Part shown: in pieces, positions 39,961 through 52,972 of the stretch | How positions within the stretch are numbered: position 1 is the first letter of the stretch | Layout: every line of letters starts with the position of its first letter | Assembly (NCBI GenBank): GCA_027382625.1 | Contig: JAJKFJ010021767.1 | Coordinates: 124,001-188,000 of the forward strand | Direction: 5' to 3' | Source of the DNA: Tetmemena sp. SeJ-2015 | Taxonomy: Eukaryota > Ciliophora > Spirotrichea > Sporadotrichida > Oxytrichidae | Length of the DNA: 64,000 nt | Program-made: the position numbers and the translations under genes | Notes under the pieces: generated by a model | Told to the model about the DNA's origin: nothing | The model's input: the letters and a program-made list of their open reading frames with translations, nothing else | Databases searched by the model: none

Positions 39961-41733
39961 TCAGCTAACCAAATCTATAGCTGAAGCACTTTAGAGCGAA
40001 TTCTAATTTGGTCCGGATATTTGTGCTTATAGTTCTGCTTGAGTTGATGTGTGGAGTGATGATTCATCATCTTGAATGAAATTGAAACTCCCTAATCTCT
40101 TTTATCCTACTCTCTCATCAAAAGTGGACTACCTTCTAAAGCTCTTTGCAATTTGGCTCTATTGATTGAAGCTCTGGTGCTCATTTGTATCTGAGGAATA
40201 AACTCTCTTTTATCTTTTAGGCAGAATGAAGTTCTCAATATCTGTTAGTCGGTTACTTTTGAAGTCCATATACTTTGGGCTTTTGCGTTATTGCTTTTGG
40301 ATCCTCTTTTTTTATCTTCCAAACCCAAAGAATTTAAACACCTTTCTTAAGAGAACACAATTTGGCTTAAGCTCTTTTATGCAAGCTTTTTATAAGACTA
40401 ACACTGCCTCTTTTAAGTATTCCTCTTTTGCAAATGAGACTATGATCTCTGGAAACTCATAGTTTATTTCATAACCAGACCAGAGAGGAATTATTCTTGA
40501 AAGAGCTATTCTGAGCTTTGAGAAGTCTGTATCTGTCAATTAAACTTGCTGATTACTTCCCCTGTTATCCTATCCTAACTTAAAATGAAGAGATAGTTCT
40601 TCATCCTCCACGTAAAACTCAAGCACGTTTGACTTTAAGTATGCTTAATAGTGGTCTTAATTCCTCCATCTTTTTGTGCTGTCAAATCTCACACTCAAAT
40701 CCTACCTATGATAGGTCTCATATAACTCCAACTCCACTGACAAAAGCTTCTCTTGGATTGTTAAAAGTTTCTGCTCTATTTTTGTGAAGCTCTCGAGACC
40801 TAGTCTCTATATCATGAAGGCTCTCTTATAGTCTAGTAATCTAACCTCAAACTCGTTCAAGCTAACTCTTATTTTTGCGAGGTGGTTCAGATAAGATTTT
40901 GAGAGAGATAAATTCTACTCTAGCATTTCTAGCTCTCTGATGTAGTAAGTGAGGGCTTGCTCAAATTCTTCATATATAAAGACATCCACTCTTTATCGCG
41001 CATCTCCGAAAAGCTTTCTGACTGCTTTAAGAGAATGTAAACTCAATTCATGTGATCTCCCATTTTCGATTCTATTGTCACCCTGCGTATTCTTCTTTTC
41101 TTCCTTTTTCATATTTTTGCTACTTATAGATTATAATTCAACTGATGTTTCTGATAATGAATCTTCTTGGCCATCAATTTCAATTTTATTTGCTTCGCCA
41201 ATATTTAAATTAATGGCTTAGCTAGGTATATTGTGTTAGACTTAGATCTCTTTATCTTGGAGTTTATCTAAATCTAATCTGACTTGCTTACGAAATGGGC
41301 ACCTATTTTCAGTTTGCAACTTTGAAGTTGCTACATTTGAAAATCTCAAGACATCATTCTAATTTGCAGCACTCTACGAATTAGTGGCAAGCATATGGGC
41401 AGCTTCTGCTATAGGTATCGAGCATTGAGTACTTTAATCGATATTTGCCTCTTAAATTGGCAGCGGTGGATTCTCATCCTATTATAGTGAAGCCAAGGGA
41501 TCATAATTTATCTCAAATTGTTGCCTTTAGTTATCTCTGTCTCTGCTACTAGGTGAATATCTAATGGTTGTTTGCGTGTAGTTTTATGAGGAGTAAGGCA
41601 TTTTAGGCTCTGAGTTGGAGTCCTAATTCGAGTTTCTACTATGTATTCAATTAAGTGACTCCTGCACTTTGTTATAGCTCTCTGTAAAAGTGTCAATGGC
41701 CTATCTATCTTTGGGTTAAGAGCCTTCTTCCAT
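39961..41733 (-). CDS. Coiled-coil protein, unrecognised
   Basis: A long open frame runs from ATG 41733-41731 to TGA 39963-39961, reading TAA/TAG as Gln. The N-terminal about 170 residues are polar and Ser/Gln-rich. The middle (about 41.0-40.5 kb) is predicted helical/coiled (EQALTYYIRELEMLE, then KIEQKLLTIQEKLLSVELELY). A compact part follows with LWSGYEINYEFPE..., and the tail is basic and Ser-rich. No family signature is recognised. One 24-bp IES (41625-41652) interrupts the start. A cytoskeletal or scaffold role is only a guess from composition. Confidence 0.65.
41625..41652 (-). other. Candidate IES, pointer AATT (24 bp, in frame)
   Basis: AATT at 41625-41628 and 41649-41652. The 24-bp insert keeps the frame but carries TGA; excision gives VQESLNQDSNSEPKM. 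Without it the gene would stop 24 codons after its start. Confidence 0.65.
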
Positions 41734-42187
41734 TCGCAGTAATAATTTTGGATTGTTGATTCAATGATAATGATGGATGATAACTTAGTTAGCTACTCTT
41801 ATAAAATCATGAGGTAATAAATCAATCCATCAGAGAGCGAATTGAATATTTAGAAATACACACAAGGGTCTAAATTTGCATCTTGCGAATGAGAAGAACA
41901 AAAACAGGAATACTTAAAATTTTAGAGCAAGTTTAAATAATTTCCTTTGAGAAGCTGTTTCTAAGAGACTTAATGTCATATAGAAAACTGATTTCCCTGA
42001 AGAATTTCTATTACGGGAGAGACTCTTGAGTTCAATATCTCTGGCGTCTGACTCCGGCAAGGCAAGCCTTATACAAGTTGGTAGCATTTACTGCGTACAT
42101 GGTTGCGTGAATTTATAAAATTCAAGCAAAAAGTGAATTAAATATTCAATTCTCTTATCCTCAACATGATCTAAAGAAGAATTTAAC
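41734..42187. other. Spacer, no supported gene
   Basis: AT-rich, with short open stretches of no consistent coding character on either strand. Confidence 0.4.
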
Positions 42188-42552
42188 TCATACCTGAAGT
42201 TTTAAAGTCTTACTGAGATCTTCATCATCCTTGACAGCGTAGTTAGTTGCAGCGAGCATTTTACACATGTTATCTGCCTCCTCTCTATAGATATCGTTAT
42301 ATTTCAGATTCAATTTTTAGGAGAATAAGGAGTAGACTAGTTTGTATTTTTTCTCGATTTATTTACCTGAAAAGGGGGTCAGACATTCTTCCTCTGGAGA
42401 GATCGCAACCCTTTTGGCACCAGAAAATGGAAGAGTTCCACCTTAAATATACTTTTAAAGGGCAAGGAAGGATACCATTCGAAGGCCTCTTGGCAAGCTG
42501 CATAACACATGCCACCATGATCATAGTGCCTGTATGCTAAACCCGTAGACAT
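42188..42552 (-). CDS. Small conserved-looking Cys-rich protein
   Basis: ATG at 42552-42550 opens MSTGLAYRHYDHGGMCYAAC..., followed by a Cys/Trp motif (FWCQKGCDLSRGRMSDP). An intron of about 80 nt (AG|GTAAATA ... CTATAG|A) then joins LFR to EEADNMCKML. Paired cysteines (C-x3-C, C-x3-C, then C) suggest a small disulfide or metal-bound fold. TGA at 42190-42188 ends the frame just after CAG GTA, which could itself be a splice donor, so the C-terminus may be longer. Not assigned to a family; it might be a mitochondrial or ER protein, but nothing proves this. Confidence 0.6.
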
Positions 42553-42833
42553 TTCTTTTAATTATTTTCCTTAATATAGTCACAATCTATTCAAGAATAG
42601 AAGATTCTATATCCAAGTACTTCTTTCTTTCCCAAATAGAATATGATATATTAGTCGATATAATCAATATTTTAAAGTATATCTTCTGTATTTTAAGATC
42701 TCTATTTCACCTTATTTAATAAATGATGATATCTTGGGAATATTATAAATCACTTTAAAGTTATATTTTAGAAAATTATAACAAAGAGCTAACTTATTAA
42801 AGCTTATTAAACATGATTCAGTGGTTTTATTCA

Positions 42834-44687
42834 TCATTAAATTTGAATCTGATTCTAGATTGCTGCATCTACCTGAGTCCATTCTACCTTTTGAGGTTTG
42901 ATCTTATTGGCCTCCATGTACCCAACTATTTGCTCTGGCATTTCTTTAAGCACTTCCTCAGCAAGTCTGGAAATATTAGACTGTCCGTATTCAGCGAATC
43001 TCACAAATTGTACTATATCTCTCTGAGCGGGCTAGTTTCTGCTGTTTCTGAGCAACTTTCCATCAGAATCTAGAGCTTCCATCTTTTCAAATCTCTCATT
43101 GCCGACTCCTATTATGATAATGCTCACTGGGAATTTGCTCAACTCCACAATTAAGTCAATAGCTTGTTGCATGTCGTGAATTTCACCATCTGTCAATATG
43201 AGCAAGCAGTGGTACATCTAAAATTGAAGGCACTGCTCGACAAACAAAAATATAGCTAAAATTATAGTAGAGACATAGCTCTTAAGAGAGCTCAGAATGG
43301 GTGCAAAGTAGGTGGGGCCTGCTAGTCCAGTATTGGCGACTGCTCTCTTATAAGCTTGATAGACATTATCGAGTCCTTGAATTTGTGGATTAGGCAGCCC
43401 GTTAAGATTGAAGCAGTGAGAGACTGTGTTGCTGTTCAGGAATCTAGGGATACCACCAAACCCAAAAGTAGCAAATTGCAGGTTCATTGCATAAGGTTCA
43501 ACTATCTTACCGACAGCGAGGAGTGCTTGCTCATATTAGTTGAGTATTCTTCCAGTAGGATCTTGTCTGTGCAAAGAATTGACGTCATACTACTCCCCGT
43601 TAGAAGCAGTGAAGTCTATGGCAAAGGACATATTAATGGCCCACCCTGAGCGCAAATAATCCAAAAAGCTTGGAAGTTCAACTATGTGGAAGTTGTCCAG
43701 AGTCAATGAGCCTCCGATACTATTGTTTTTATTTCTAAGCTGAAGAGCAACACTGGGTTAAAGCTATACCTCTGAAACAGTAGTTTGCACTGAGCCATAT
43801 AATCTGTTAGTACCACTAGGATATCTAGAGTACACATCTATCTTTAAGGGAAGATTCTTATCTCTATAAAATTAATCGCATGATAACTTAATTATCTCCA
43901 TTGCAAAGTTATCCGAGCTTAATTTTGATGTTTCCCCAAACTGGAACATTTGTGTTATTATGCAAACATCTTTAAAAAGTGAAAGGATCTTAAAATCACT
44001 AATTGGTGGCAATATTAATTTCCTCGCTTTGATATACGGGGACGAAATCTCCCTAACCTCTCATTCTTGAGATGACAAAGTAGGGATGATTAACTCCGCC
44101 ACAGCAGAACCCTGCTTGACTGGTCAGGTGAGCTCTTGGCTTCATTCTGCATTCGTCATTATTCAACAATACGTTGTCAGTCCTAATTACCACTTTTCCT
44201 CTACTAGAAGTACTCTTCTTATCGACTAATTCTGCCACGTAAGTTTAGTTCTTGGCTCCGATTAGATTACCAATTGTTGTCTCGTGTGAGCCGATGAAGT
44301 CCTTATTATTGCCTCTCCCTCCATCATCGATATCATACACATCGAATCTCACATGCTGCTCTCTTTCAAAGAAGTACAAAACTAATATAGGAATTAAATT
44401 GATCATTTACTATAGTCGCACTCTATTGATGTGCTGAAATCAGGATTGAGATTGTTATTGATAATCTCTGTCTTTCCGATTTGAGACCAAGTTCCCATAG
44501 CTTTATCTTTCATGTACACCTCACATAGAAGAAAAAATTAAAAATGCAAACATTGAGGGTCTGACTTGCTCAATATGTCCATATTCTTGAGGTTTCTGCA
44601 GGATATAAATAGCATGATTCTCTGCTTAAGGGAATTATCTTGGCCGTATCCTTGTCCCATATTTATTTGAACTGCTGCTCTTTCCAT
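42834..44687 (-). CDS. Copine (two C2 domains + vWA-like domain)
   Basis: N-terminal C2A-like sequence: FISCRNLKNMDILSKSDP, then CEVYMKDKAMGTWSQIGKTE. The second C2 block is YFFEREQHVRFDVYDIDD, then KDFIGSHETT. The copine vWA core is FGFGGIPRFLNSNTVSHCFNLN, then GPTYFAPILSSLKSYV, YHCLLILTDGEIHDM and SIIIIGVGN. Copines are Ca2+-dependent phospholipid-binding proteins of the inner plasma membrane. A 29-nt intron restores the frame before YFFEREQ. A 27-bp in-frame IES splits SKSDPQ|CEVY. An in-frame hydrophobic insertion after SSLKSYVS (about 43.21-43.28 kb) is not expected in the family and is probably intron or IES. Stop TGA is at 42836-42834. Confidence 0.88.
44523..44553 (-). other. IES in copine C2A, pointer ACAT (27 bp, frame-neutral)
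   Basis: ACAT at 44523-44526 and 44550-44553. The insert is 27 bp with no stop, so the ORF stays open and codes an extra hydrophobic stretch in the C2A calcium loop. Excision gives SKSDPQCEVYMKDK, as in other copines. Confidence 0.75.
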
Positions 44688-45295
44688 TTTTGATCTGAAA
44701 TATTCAATTATCTTAATTTGATAAGGATAGAAAGACCACTCATTATCTGCCTGATACCCTCAGATTTTAACAAGCAATTGAATAAATTCCTTCACTTTAA
44801 ATCCTGCTATTCCTTTCAGAGTCTATTTAAGCAAATCAAATATAAAGGAAGGTAAAGGAATAAATTTAAATTCAAAATGCACAAAAATACTAAAAACTTA
44901 CTTGACCTACTCTAGGATTCTCTGGGGATCTAAGATAAAAGAAATCTTTTACACTCATTGATAAAGAATAAGTAATATTGAAATCCATTAATTTCTTGTA
45001 GGAATGAAAAGTAAAGTCTTGAGAAAGAGTTCCTAGAACCTCAATTATAGAAAAATAACAAAAATTTGTGGAGTAACAATAAAAATAGCAAAGAGATAGT
45101 TATGACTAAAGTCCAAAATATTTGTCTAAAGTAAGAAAAATTTGGAAAAACTTTAAAAAATTTTGATTTTTGTATGAGGAAAAAGAACAGAGAATTTTTT
45201 AAGGAAAAACTTTTTGCGAATAAATAGAAATTCTTAAATAAGAAAAATGTGTACTTGCACTCAAACTAAGAAAAGATGAGCACCACGGTACTTCC
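44688..45295. other. AT-rich spacer between divergent copine and GCP6-like genes
   Basis: Very AT-rich, no open frame with coding character. Presumably the promoters of both genes. Confidence 0.5.
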
Positions 45296-48200
45296 ATGAT
45301 AGACAATTTAAATGAGATCATCAAATTTAAAAGCGCTATTAAAATGATAGAGCTGCTCATCACTCTATAAAACTCAGAGGAGAGTAATAAAGATTACCGC
45401 ATCAGCGAGTATGGAAAGAAAGCAATTAAGGATTACTAAAGCTTCAATCCTGATCATATTATCAAGCCTGATCCTGTTGAGTATCAATACAGCGACACTA
45501 ATCTAATTGATAGGAACAAGTCCTTTAACCACTCCTTACACTTCTTTCAACAATCTTGCTTTTGAGAACCCTTTGTTTGGAGAAGTCATTCAAGAAAAGG
45601 AAACTTTCTCACAGAAGTTTCAATAGGAGACGAGATTTAATAAGGAGTTCAAATCCAATATAGCCTAGGAGAAAGTGTAAAATTAGACACATTCGCAACC
45701 TAGCTAAGATTAGCCAAGCTTCCTATTTGGAGCTTTCAAAAGAATCCAGCAAACAAGTAATTTGGACAACCCATTTGGAATTAAATTTGAAATTCCACCC
45801 TTGCCTGCATTACCAAATTTCTTCATCCATTTAATTATTTCTCAACTGATTTTGCGAACCTGCCGAGGCTCCTAATTTCTTTGACTTCATTAAGAGTGAT
45901 TAAAACACAGATCCTTTTTTACAGAGAGCATCCCCACCAAGAACTTCACCTAGTTAGTAAAATAGCCAGGGCTCGAACAATAGCCGCAGATCTTCCCCTG
46001 GGAAAAATAAAAGGTCAGGTCTGAAAACTCTTCAAAATACTAAGAGGAGAGTATTGAAGCAAAAGTATAAAAAGAAAATGACTAAGAGGAGTCTAATCTG
46101 GAACCTCATGCCTTACTTGAAAGAAAGTAGTCTAGCTAACAACATGAAGGAATCATCAGGGCTGCAAAGATTCTGGGAAGATGAAAACCTAGACATCAAA
46201 ATGAGGGACATGAGAGTGAGTGAGAGTGGATTAATTACACACCAAAAGATGAGAGAGTTCAACAGAGAGTTTATGATAAGTACTGAAGATGAATTTGCCT
46301 ACTATGATAGAACTGCATTTACAGAGTAGCAAGTAGTTCAAATGAGTCTACTTATGCTTTAAGGTGTGCCCAGTTCACTCTATTGCATATATATTTTCTC
46401 TTCCTTTTAAAAGACGAAAAGCTCACTTTCATATTGAGGCCTAATTATGAGATCAAGGGTTATTCTTTGAATTAAGATTCTTGCCAGCAAATATTTGAGA
46501 CTCTAATGGATTGTGGGAGCTTCTTCCTTCATTTGAGAGAGTTCACTGATTTCTTATCCATTTCCTAAAACAATGGTGGCAAAATCCTTCAAAACTTCGT
46601 GCTTGGGATCTCTGAGTTCCTCACTTTCTACTATAACTAGATTGAAAATGTAGCCTAAGAAGTGCAACAAAGGAGAAAATATGAGAACTTCCACATTTTC
46701 AAGCAAGACCCAAGTCTTAATAACTTGAAATCTGAAATGACAATATTAGAGCTCTGTACTCATACTAAGCAACTGTAGAATCAGATTAAACTCATCGCAA
46801 CTATCTGCTTCACTGAGAAGTTTATAGGTGATGTGGATCTAAACAGCGAGCACATGTCAGTGGATGAAGATAAGAAAGATAAAGTGCAGAGAATTCTAAG
46901 TTCAATATATAATAAAAAGAACCTGAGAGAGAAATTTCAAGTCGACATTGAAAAGATGAGGACTAAAGTGTGGCTTGAAAATTTTCCAAATGGCTCTAAA
47001 CTGCTATCTTATCTCTATAGAATTCTGCTTTGCTGTGAGTCTGACCTCTTAGCTGTGGATCTTTTACAGAGACTATTCCAAAAGGCTATACAACCATTAC
47101 TTTAAATGATCAACTGTTTCATCTTCAATGGAGACTTTGAAGATCCTTACAATGAATTCTTTATTGAGAAGCTATTTAGGAGAGGTGTTAGCTAAAATAT
47201 CCTTAAGCCCAGATTATCTATTCAAGATAACTTCATAACCCTTGGAAAAGGTTCCAGTTTTCCTTTTGGAGACCGTCACGACAATTTTCAAAGCTGGATC
47301 TTCCTTGCATCTCCTAAAAAAATAGGGTAGCTATCAATAATTTAATGAAGATGCCTCAGCAGTCAAATAGTACTTCGACATCTGCTCTAAATCAGTGAGA
47401 GATCTTAATTAGTCCTTGGATCATCTTCCTATAAAGCATCATCTATTTTTTATTTATCACTCTCTGGTTGAAAAGTTTGAGATGCAAGCTAATCACATCT
47501 CCCTGGACTTTGAGATAGAATCCCTGAGGAAAGACCACGAGTAGAAGACTTAGCATTTCGAGACCCAAACTGAATAGCTGTAGTAAATTGAAATGTCTAT
47601 TGTGAGGTAGGAGGAGGAGACCTATTACCAGTAGCTACTGATGATAGAGATGGCGAAGCGAGAGTTTGCAGAGAAGAGGGAAAGAGAGCAAGAGGAGGAG
47701 AAGAGGAAGAAGCAGGAGAAGCATTAGGCTTACTTGAGACAGGTGCAAGAGCAAGTTGAAGAACTGTAAAGGAGGAAAGACGAAGAGAAATAAGCTAAGA
47801 AAAGGGAAACCGATTAAGTGAGGAGAGAGCAGGAGGAATACGAACTGAGGAAGAAAGCCATAGAGGAGGATCTGAAAAGGCAGCTCATGGAAGCTATGAG
47901 GGAAAATCAAAGGATGGGCGAAGTGGGAATGATAAACGAGCCAGATAGGCAGGAATAAGAGCTAGACTAAATGATTTAGAAAGTTCAGCAGGAGAAGCAT
48001 TAAGTGGAGGAAAGTTATAGAGTATAAGAAATTGCTGATTCAAACTAGAATATAGAATCATAATATAAGCCTGATGTGATCATGCAAGAGGTCAATAATG
48101 ATGAAATAGAAGAGCCAAATTAAAAATCGGAGTTAAGAGTAGAAGACCTTGCGTTCTTACAAAATGAAGAGGAGAAAAAGGAATTTGAAAATAATCCTCT

Positions 48201-50055
48201 CCTCTCTATCATAATTTATCACTAAAAATTTGGATATATAAAAAATTATTTTGATAGATATCTATTATCAAGTATTGATAAATACCAGGATTTTTGTAAA
48301 ATAATTTTGACCATTATAAGGAACTTGAATACCTTTATTTTATCATAAATGAAGCTCTCCACAAAGCATAAGAAAATTTAAGCTAATCTCTGATGAGAGA
48401 ACAAGAGCCAACACCCTAAGTGCAAGAACAATCTATGACTTATAAAGGAGCAGCAGATATCTTAAATATAGATGAGATCAAAATAATTACAGAGAATTAA
48501 GCCACAAAGAACAAGAGCTAAATTATCCCATAAATCTTAGACGACATAAGTCCAGAGGAGAAACTATCCATGATCAAGGAAGTGTTTCTCAAACCTCTAA
48601 TAGAAGCTGTAAACAAGAGAATAGATGATATTGAGAAAATCAAAAAGAAGAGATACACTTGGAACAAGATAAAGAAGGAGCAGCAAATTTAAAAGTATCA
48701 AGAGTAAAAGTCAAAGTGGAGGTATTAAGAACCTGAGGTTTCAATTAGAACAAAGCTAAACGCAGTATTTGAGGAGTTTGAGCAAGGTAGTGATCTTAAT
48801 GAATAGAAATCTAAGTCGGAGGAAACAAAAAAAGCCAGTAGCTATTCCGCTCCAGTGACTCTTGCTATTCAGTAATGCATACAGCATGTAGTGAGAGATC
48901 AGTTTAAGCTTATCAACAAATGCTTGATCCATCTTATGTTTAGACGCCTTCGTCTTTACAGGCATCTTGAAGCTCTTAAGCAATTCTACTTCTGCTATCA
49001 AGGGGATATAATCTCCCTCTTTATGGATAGTCTATTTCAAGAAGACTATCAATCCACAGTCAAAGAGAACTCTTTGAGCTATATTAACAACTAATTCGAA
49101 CTAGCTATAAAGCTAAGCCATCCTGAGTAATTTGAGAGTTAGTCAAAGTTATCTGAGTTAGGAGGGCCAGGTATAGGAGGATTTAACTCTCTTCATCTGA
49201 GCAGCAATTTTGAATTCAGAGCAATCGATCCTATGGCTTAGCAAAGCAACCAATAGTACTAATTCCTGACTGTCTTCAATGTAATAATCCTTTTGCTTAT
49301 TTGTTGATATAGATGCAAGAAAGCATTAAGCTAGTTTTCAAAAGAAAATACCCACTAGACTTAGTGATAAGTGACTCGTGCCTAGAAAAGTACAACACCA
49401 TCTTCTTCTTTATCGTGAAGCTGAAACGAGTGAATCAGATTTTGTGCTAGCTTTGGAAGTATCTCAGTACCTCTGAATTCAGAGTAAGATTATACTTATT
49501 CCTTTTTAAGATTGTGATAGAAACTGCCTTTCCAAGATTACTGTAAGGTGAGGAAGCTGCAGCTCTTGAGAAACAAGATGTATCACTTCACTCACATGCT
49601 TGAGCAATATGCACTTACTGAAGTAATTGAAGCGGCTTGGCAGACTTTCAAGCGCTCCCTTCCTAATCAAACTGTCTTTGAAGACTTAGTTCGACTGCAC
49701 AACGACTTCTTAGACCAAATTATGGTTAAGTGCTTCATAGACAAGAAGGAACATAAGATCATGGGCCAAATTACTAAACTCTATACCTTTGTCTTGCAAT
49801 TCTTTAGAAATAAAATTGCTTGTTAATCTATTCAACAAGGTAGTGAGGGAGAATGGCGCTGAGATAGTGCACTCCGAGGAAGCGATGAACGAGATAGATA
49901 TCATATCTATGTCTTTTGAGAGATACACCTTCTACCTCTATCAGTTAGTTAAGATGCTGGCCTCAAAGGGCTCTTACAAAGAATTATTCCTTCTCTTGGA
50001 TTTCAACAAGTTCTATGACAAGGGCAGTAATAGAAACTTCGGATAGAATGATTGA
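45296..50055 (+). CDS. GCP6-like gamma-tubulin complex component
   Basis: The N-terminal third has the GCP GRIP1 pattern: LREFTDFLS..., YNQIENVAQEV, LLSYLYRIL and FNGDFEDPYNEFFIEKL. A long charged coiled-coil insertion follows (about 47.5-48.2 kb), rich in Glu/Lys/Arg. The GRIP2 part then ends with LKLVFKRKYPLDLVI, IVKLKRVNQIL and MLEQYALTEVIEAAW plus FEDLVRLHNDFLDQIMVKCF. A large insertion between the two GRIP domains is the mark of GCP6. It would act in the gamma-tubulin ring complex that nucleates microtubules at basal bodies. Start ATG 45296 gives an open N-terminus. Frame breaks near 45.56, 45.86, 46.37, 47.34, 48.2-48.4, 49.28 and 49.79 kb are introns, IESs or indels, mostly unresolved. 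Stop TGA is at 50053-50055. Confidence 0.78.
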
Positions 50056-50197
50056 TTCTTGCCTTGTGAATGCTTAATCTGAGTTTAAAATATCTATGAG
50101 TTTTAGAATTGCTAATAAAGTTTTGTGCTAATTGTTCAGTTGTTAATTTAATAAGTTTGAAATTTGAAGCCTTAATCAATAATTTATTAAGCATTTA

Positions 50198-51913
50198 ATG
50201 AGTGCCACTTCGCAAGCCAACCCACAAATCACTGTGAATGTCCAATCCCTGCTGGAGGAGTTGAGCTAGCCCTAAGTTGAAAAAGCGGCAGAAGCTGAGA
50301 GCTCTGTCAAGCATAAGATAGACTTGAACATTCGAATCACCCTTCATTAAAATTGTCCATGAGTGCATTGTCAAAAGTAAGATCCTTCGGAAAATATTTA
50401 CTCCTCTCCCTCTTACTTGATTTTATAAGTAAATGCAATTAATTATCTCAAGAGATATGTTTTGTATTTATACATGGTTGATTCTGATGATTTCTTTAAG
50501 CGTTCAAGAGCCATAAGAAGTACATCGAGAAGGAGACAAATTTAGTCGTCACCAAGATAAATGCCCTGAAGAAGCAAGGCTCCTCCAAAGGGGCACAAAG
50601 TGTGATTGACACCATTGACTAACTCATCTCAAAGCTTTCTCAACTTAAATCCAAAGTAAGTTCCACTCCCTTTCAAGAGCAGATATTCATTCTTCTATTT
50701 CAGTACAACAAGATGCTGGAGGCTGAAGATTACTTGTTCTCAGTGCTCAAAAAAAGGCTGAAGCACTTAGAACACATGAACTAAAACCAGGCTAATCAGG
50801 AAGTCATGAAGGACTACTTTTCAAAGCGACTTAACAGAATAATTATTGACTACCTCTTGAGGGAGAACTATTTTGACTCTGCTGAGGCCTTTATTGTAGA
50901 GACTGGCTTGAAGGTAAGTATTATTCTTGTATGTGTGGTTTACAAATCCTTGTAGGATTATGCTGACGTAGAGGTGTTTGAAGAAGACGAGCAAGATCAT
51001 TCAAAAGTTGAAGCAGAGAGACTGCTCTGAAGCACTCTCGTGGTGTAACACTCACAAGACCAAGCTCTAAAAGACTAATGTAAGATAAAGAAAAGAGTGA
51101 GAGAGGGATGTTAATCTTCTTGTGTTAGAGTTAATTGGAGTTCAGACTGAGGATACAAGAGTTCATGCAGTATGTGATGACCAACGACAGAGCCAAGGCA
51201 ATTGAGTACGCAAGAAAGCAGCTGACTAAGTTTGGCGATGACTAGCAGATGCTCTCAGTGATTCAGCAGATCATGGTGTTCCTCATGCTAAGAAATGAGC
51301 AGAAGGATAAATTTGGCCAGTATAAGGTATCATTTGCTTCAGAAGGGTTTTATTTCATTTTTAGGACTTCTCTGATGACAAAAAGTGGGCGGAGATAGAG
51401 GAACTCTTCCTTAAGGAAAGCTATAATCTGTTCTCTCTGCCTGAGAAACCCATCATTAGCCAAACTCTCCAGACTGGAATCCCACTCATCAAGACTTATA
51501 AATTACAAATTTTTAGATCACAATTAAAATTTACCTTGCTTTAAAGAATTAACTTTAACATTTTAAAAAATATAAATTGATCTATAAAGTGTTCATTTAA
51601 ATATATAAAATAAGACTGAGTTCTGCTCTCACAATGAAAATAAGACCGAGAACTGCCCTACTTGCAATCCCCAGATTAAGATTCTGGGCTAGAAGCTTCC
51701 AGCCTCCCACCAAACCTAAACCAGCATGTCTTGTGCAGTGACTGGAGAAGTCATGAATCATCTGAATCAACCCTACTTCATCCCCAGCGGGCATATCGTA
51801 AGCGACAAAGCCCTCAAACTTATTAAAGACCCTAAAAATCAAAATAGATAGTTTGTCCCTTCACTAAGAAAACTTACGAGGTATCTCAGCTTTAGAAAGT
51901 CTACTTCTCATGA
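50198..51913 (+). CDS. MAEA: MAEA/GID9-like CTLH E3 ubiquitin ligase subunit
   Basis: The helical start is HKKYIEKETNLVV. The LisH block is LNRIIIDYLLRENYFDSAEAFI, and the CTLH/CRA block is DCSEALSWCNTHKTKLQ, then LEFRLRIQEFMQYVM. Beyond an IES comes the degenerate RING: CSHNENKTENCPTC, then MSCAVTGEVMN, then FVCPFTKKTYEV and a KVYFS end, like the KVYIM end of animal MAEA. The protein is the catalytic partner in the GID/CTLH complex. Introns occur at about 50637-50703, 50914-50954, 51082-51130 and 51326-51363. The IES at 51491-51617 is needed to reach the RING. An insertion at 50.35-50.49 kb and one missing base near 50.99 kb are unresolved. Stop TGA is at 51911-51913. Confidence 0.85.
51491..51617 (+). 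other. IES separating CRA and RING of MAEA, pointer AAGACT (121 bp)
   Basis: AAGACT at 51491-51496 and 51612-51617 flanks a very AT-rich insert. Excision of 121 bp joins GIPLIK to TEFCSHNENK in frame, placing the RING-like domain exactly as in animal MAEA. Confidence 0.87.
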
Positions 51914-52182
51914 TGAGGATAGTATTTTTAACTTATCTTTTTTTTGAGGTAGACTAGTAGTATCAACTCTCATATAACAATAAACAAACATAAAATTGCT
52001 CAAATGAAGCTGATAATATTGAATTTGCTAAAACTTAAACTTTCTTTTCTCTTAATTCCTTCAGTATGATCATCCATTGATGCTATAAATTAGGTAAATC
52101 AATCAAGGTTGAGGAATATTTAAACTCGGCTGCTCTTTTCTTGATCTTTTAAAGTTTTAAATTAAAACCACTAAGAATCGCT

Positions 52183-52939
52183 ATGTATAATCCAGAAAAA
52201 AAGCAGCCGTGGGTAAAGTACCAAGCCAACGACCCTAATGGATTCACAGTGATAGAGCGATCCTCCGATGAGTATAAGTAATTCATAGTCAGAATAGAGA
52301 AGAACTACAACGGCAGTAACAAAATGTCAGCGTGTACCTTGTGCTGGGGCCTTATTCAGTCACTATAGAAGAAACGACATGCAGAGCATGAACCATTCAT
52401 GGTGACAGCTCACTTCTTCAAGAACGAGGAATCCTTTCTGCAGTTGTGTCTACAGCATGGGAAGATCTCAGGCAACAGACAGAGTGTAATCATCTTCAGA
52501 AATACAGTACAATTCATGGGCACTCCTGGCTACGACCCCACAGGCGGCACAACATTCATTCTCTGGAGGAGATAATCCTCTAATCAGCTTGAAGGAGATC
52601 TTAAAGAAGTCACACGAGCATGAAGTCTTTAACTGAAAAGACTTGAATACCAGCTTCACATAGGTCAGAGATGATCTTAAAACTTAGGACACAAAGATAG
52701 AGAAGATGGAAACACAGATCAAGATACTTTACTAACAGGTTCTTCAATTCGCGAGAGAGAGGATTCATGACTAAAGAGGGAAAATCCTAACTAGTAACAA
52801 GAGAATGAGCACAGTAGCAATTTAGAAGGAGTATCCAACCCAGAAGAGTAGCTATTCGAATGATGATGGACTTTAATTTCTAAGTAGTTGGATTGGAGAT
52901 GATGATGATTAGAGTTTTAATTAGGAAATAAAACATTGA
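52183..52939 (+). CDS. Unrecognised protein with C-terminal coiled coil
   Basis: ATG 52183 opens a frame of about 145 codons (KKQPWVKYQANDPNGF..., then ACTLCWGLIQSL, then FMGTPGYDPTGGTTF). A one-base shift near 52570 is then needed to follow SLKEILKKSHEHEV. After another shift a helical segment (KIEKMETQIKILYQQVLQF) and an acidic end (IGDDDDQSFNQ) run to TGA 52937-52939. No family is recognised. It converges with the next gene at a distance of only 33 bp between stop codons. Confidence 0.55.
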
Positions 52940-52972
52940 GAGAGAATGTATTTTTATCTTTTGGCTTCTTCT

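Noticed and set aside
42247..42540. + strand 97-codon ORF
   Set aside because: Antisense to the small Cys-rich gene, which splices cleanly with a GT...AG intron.
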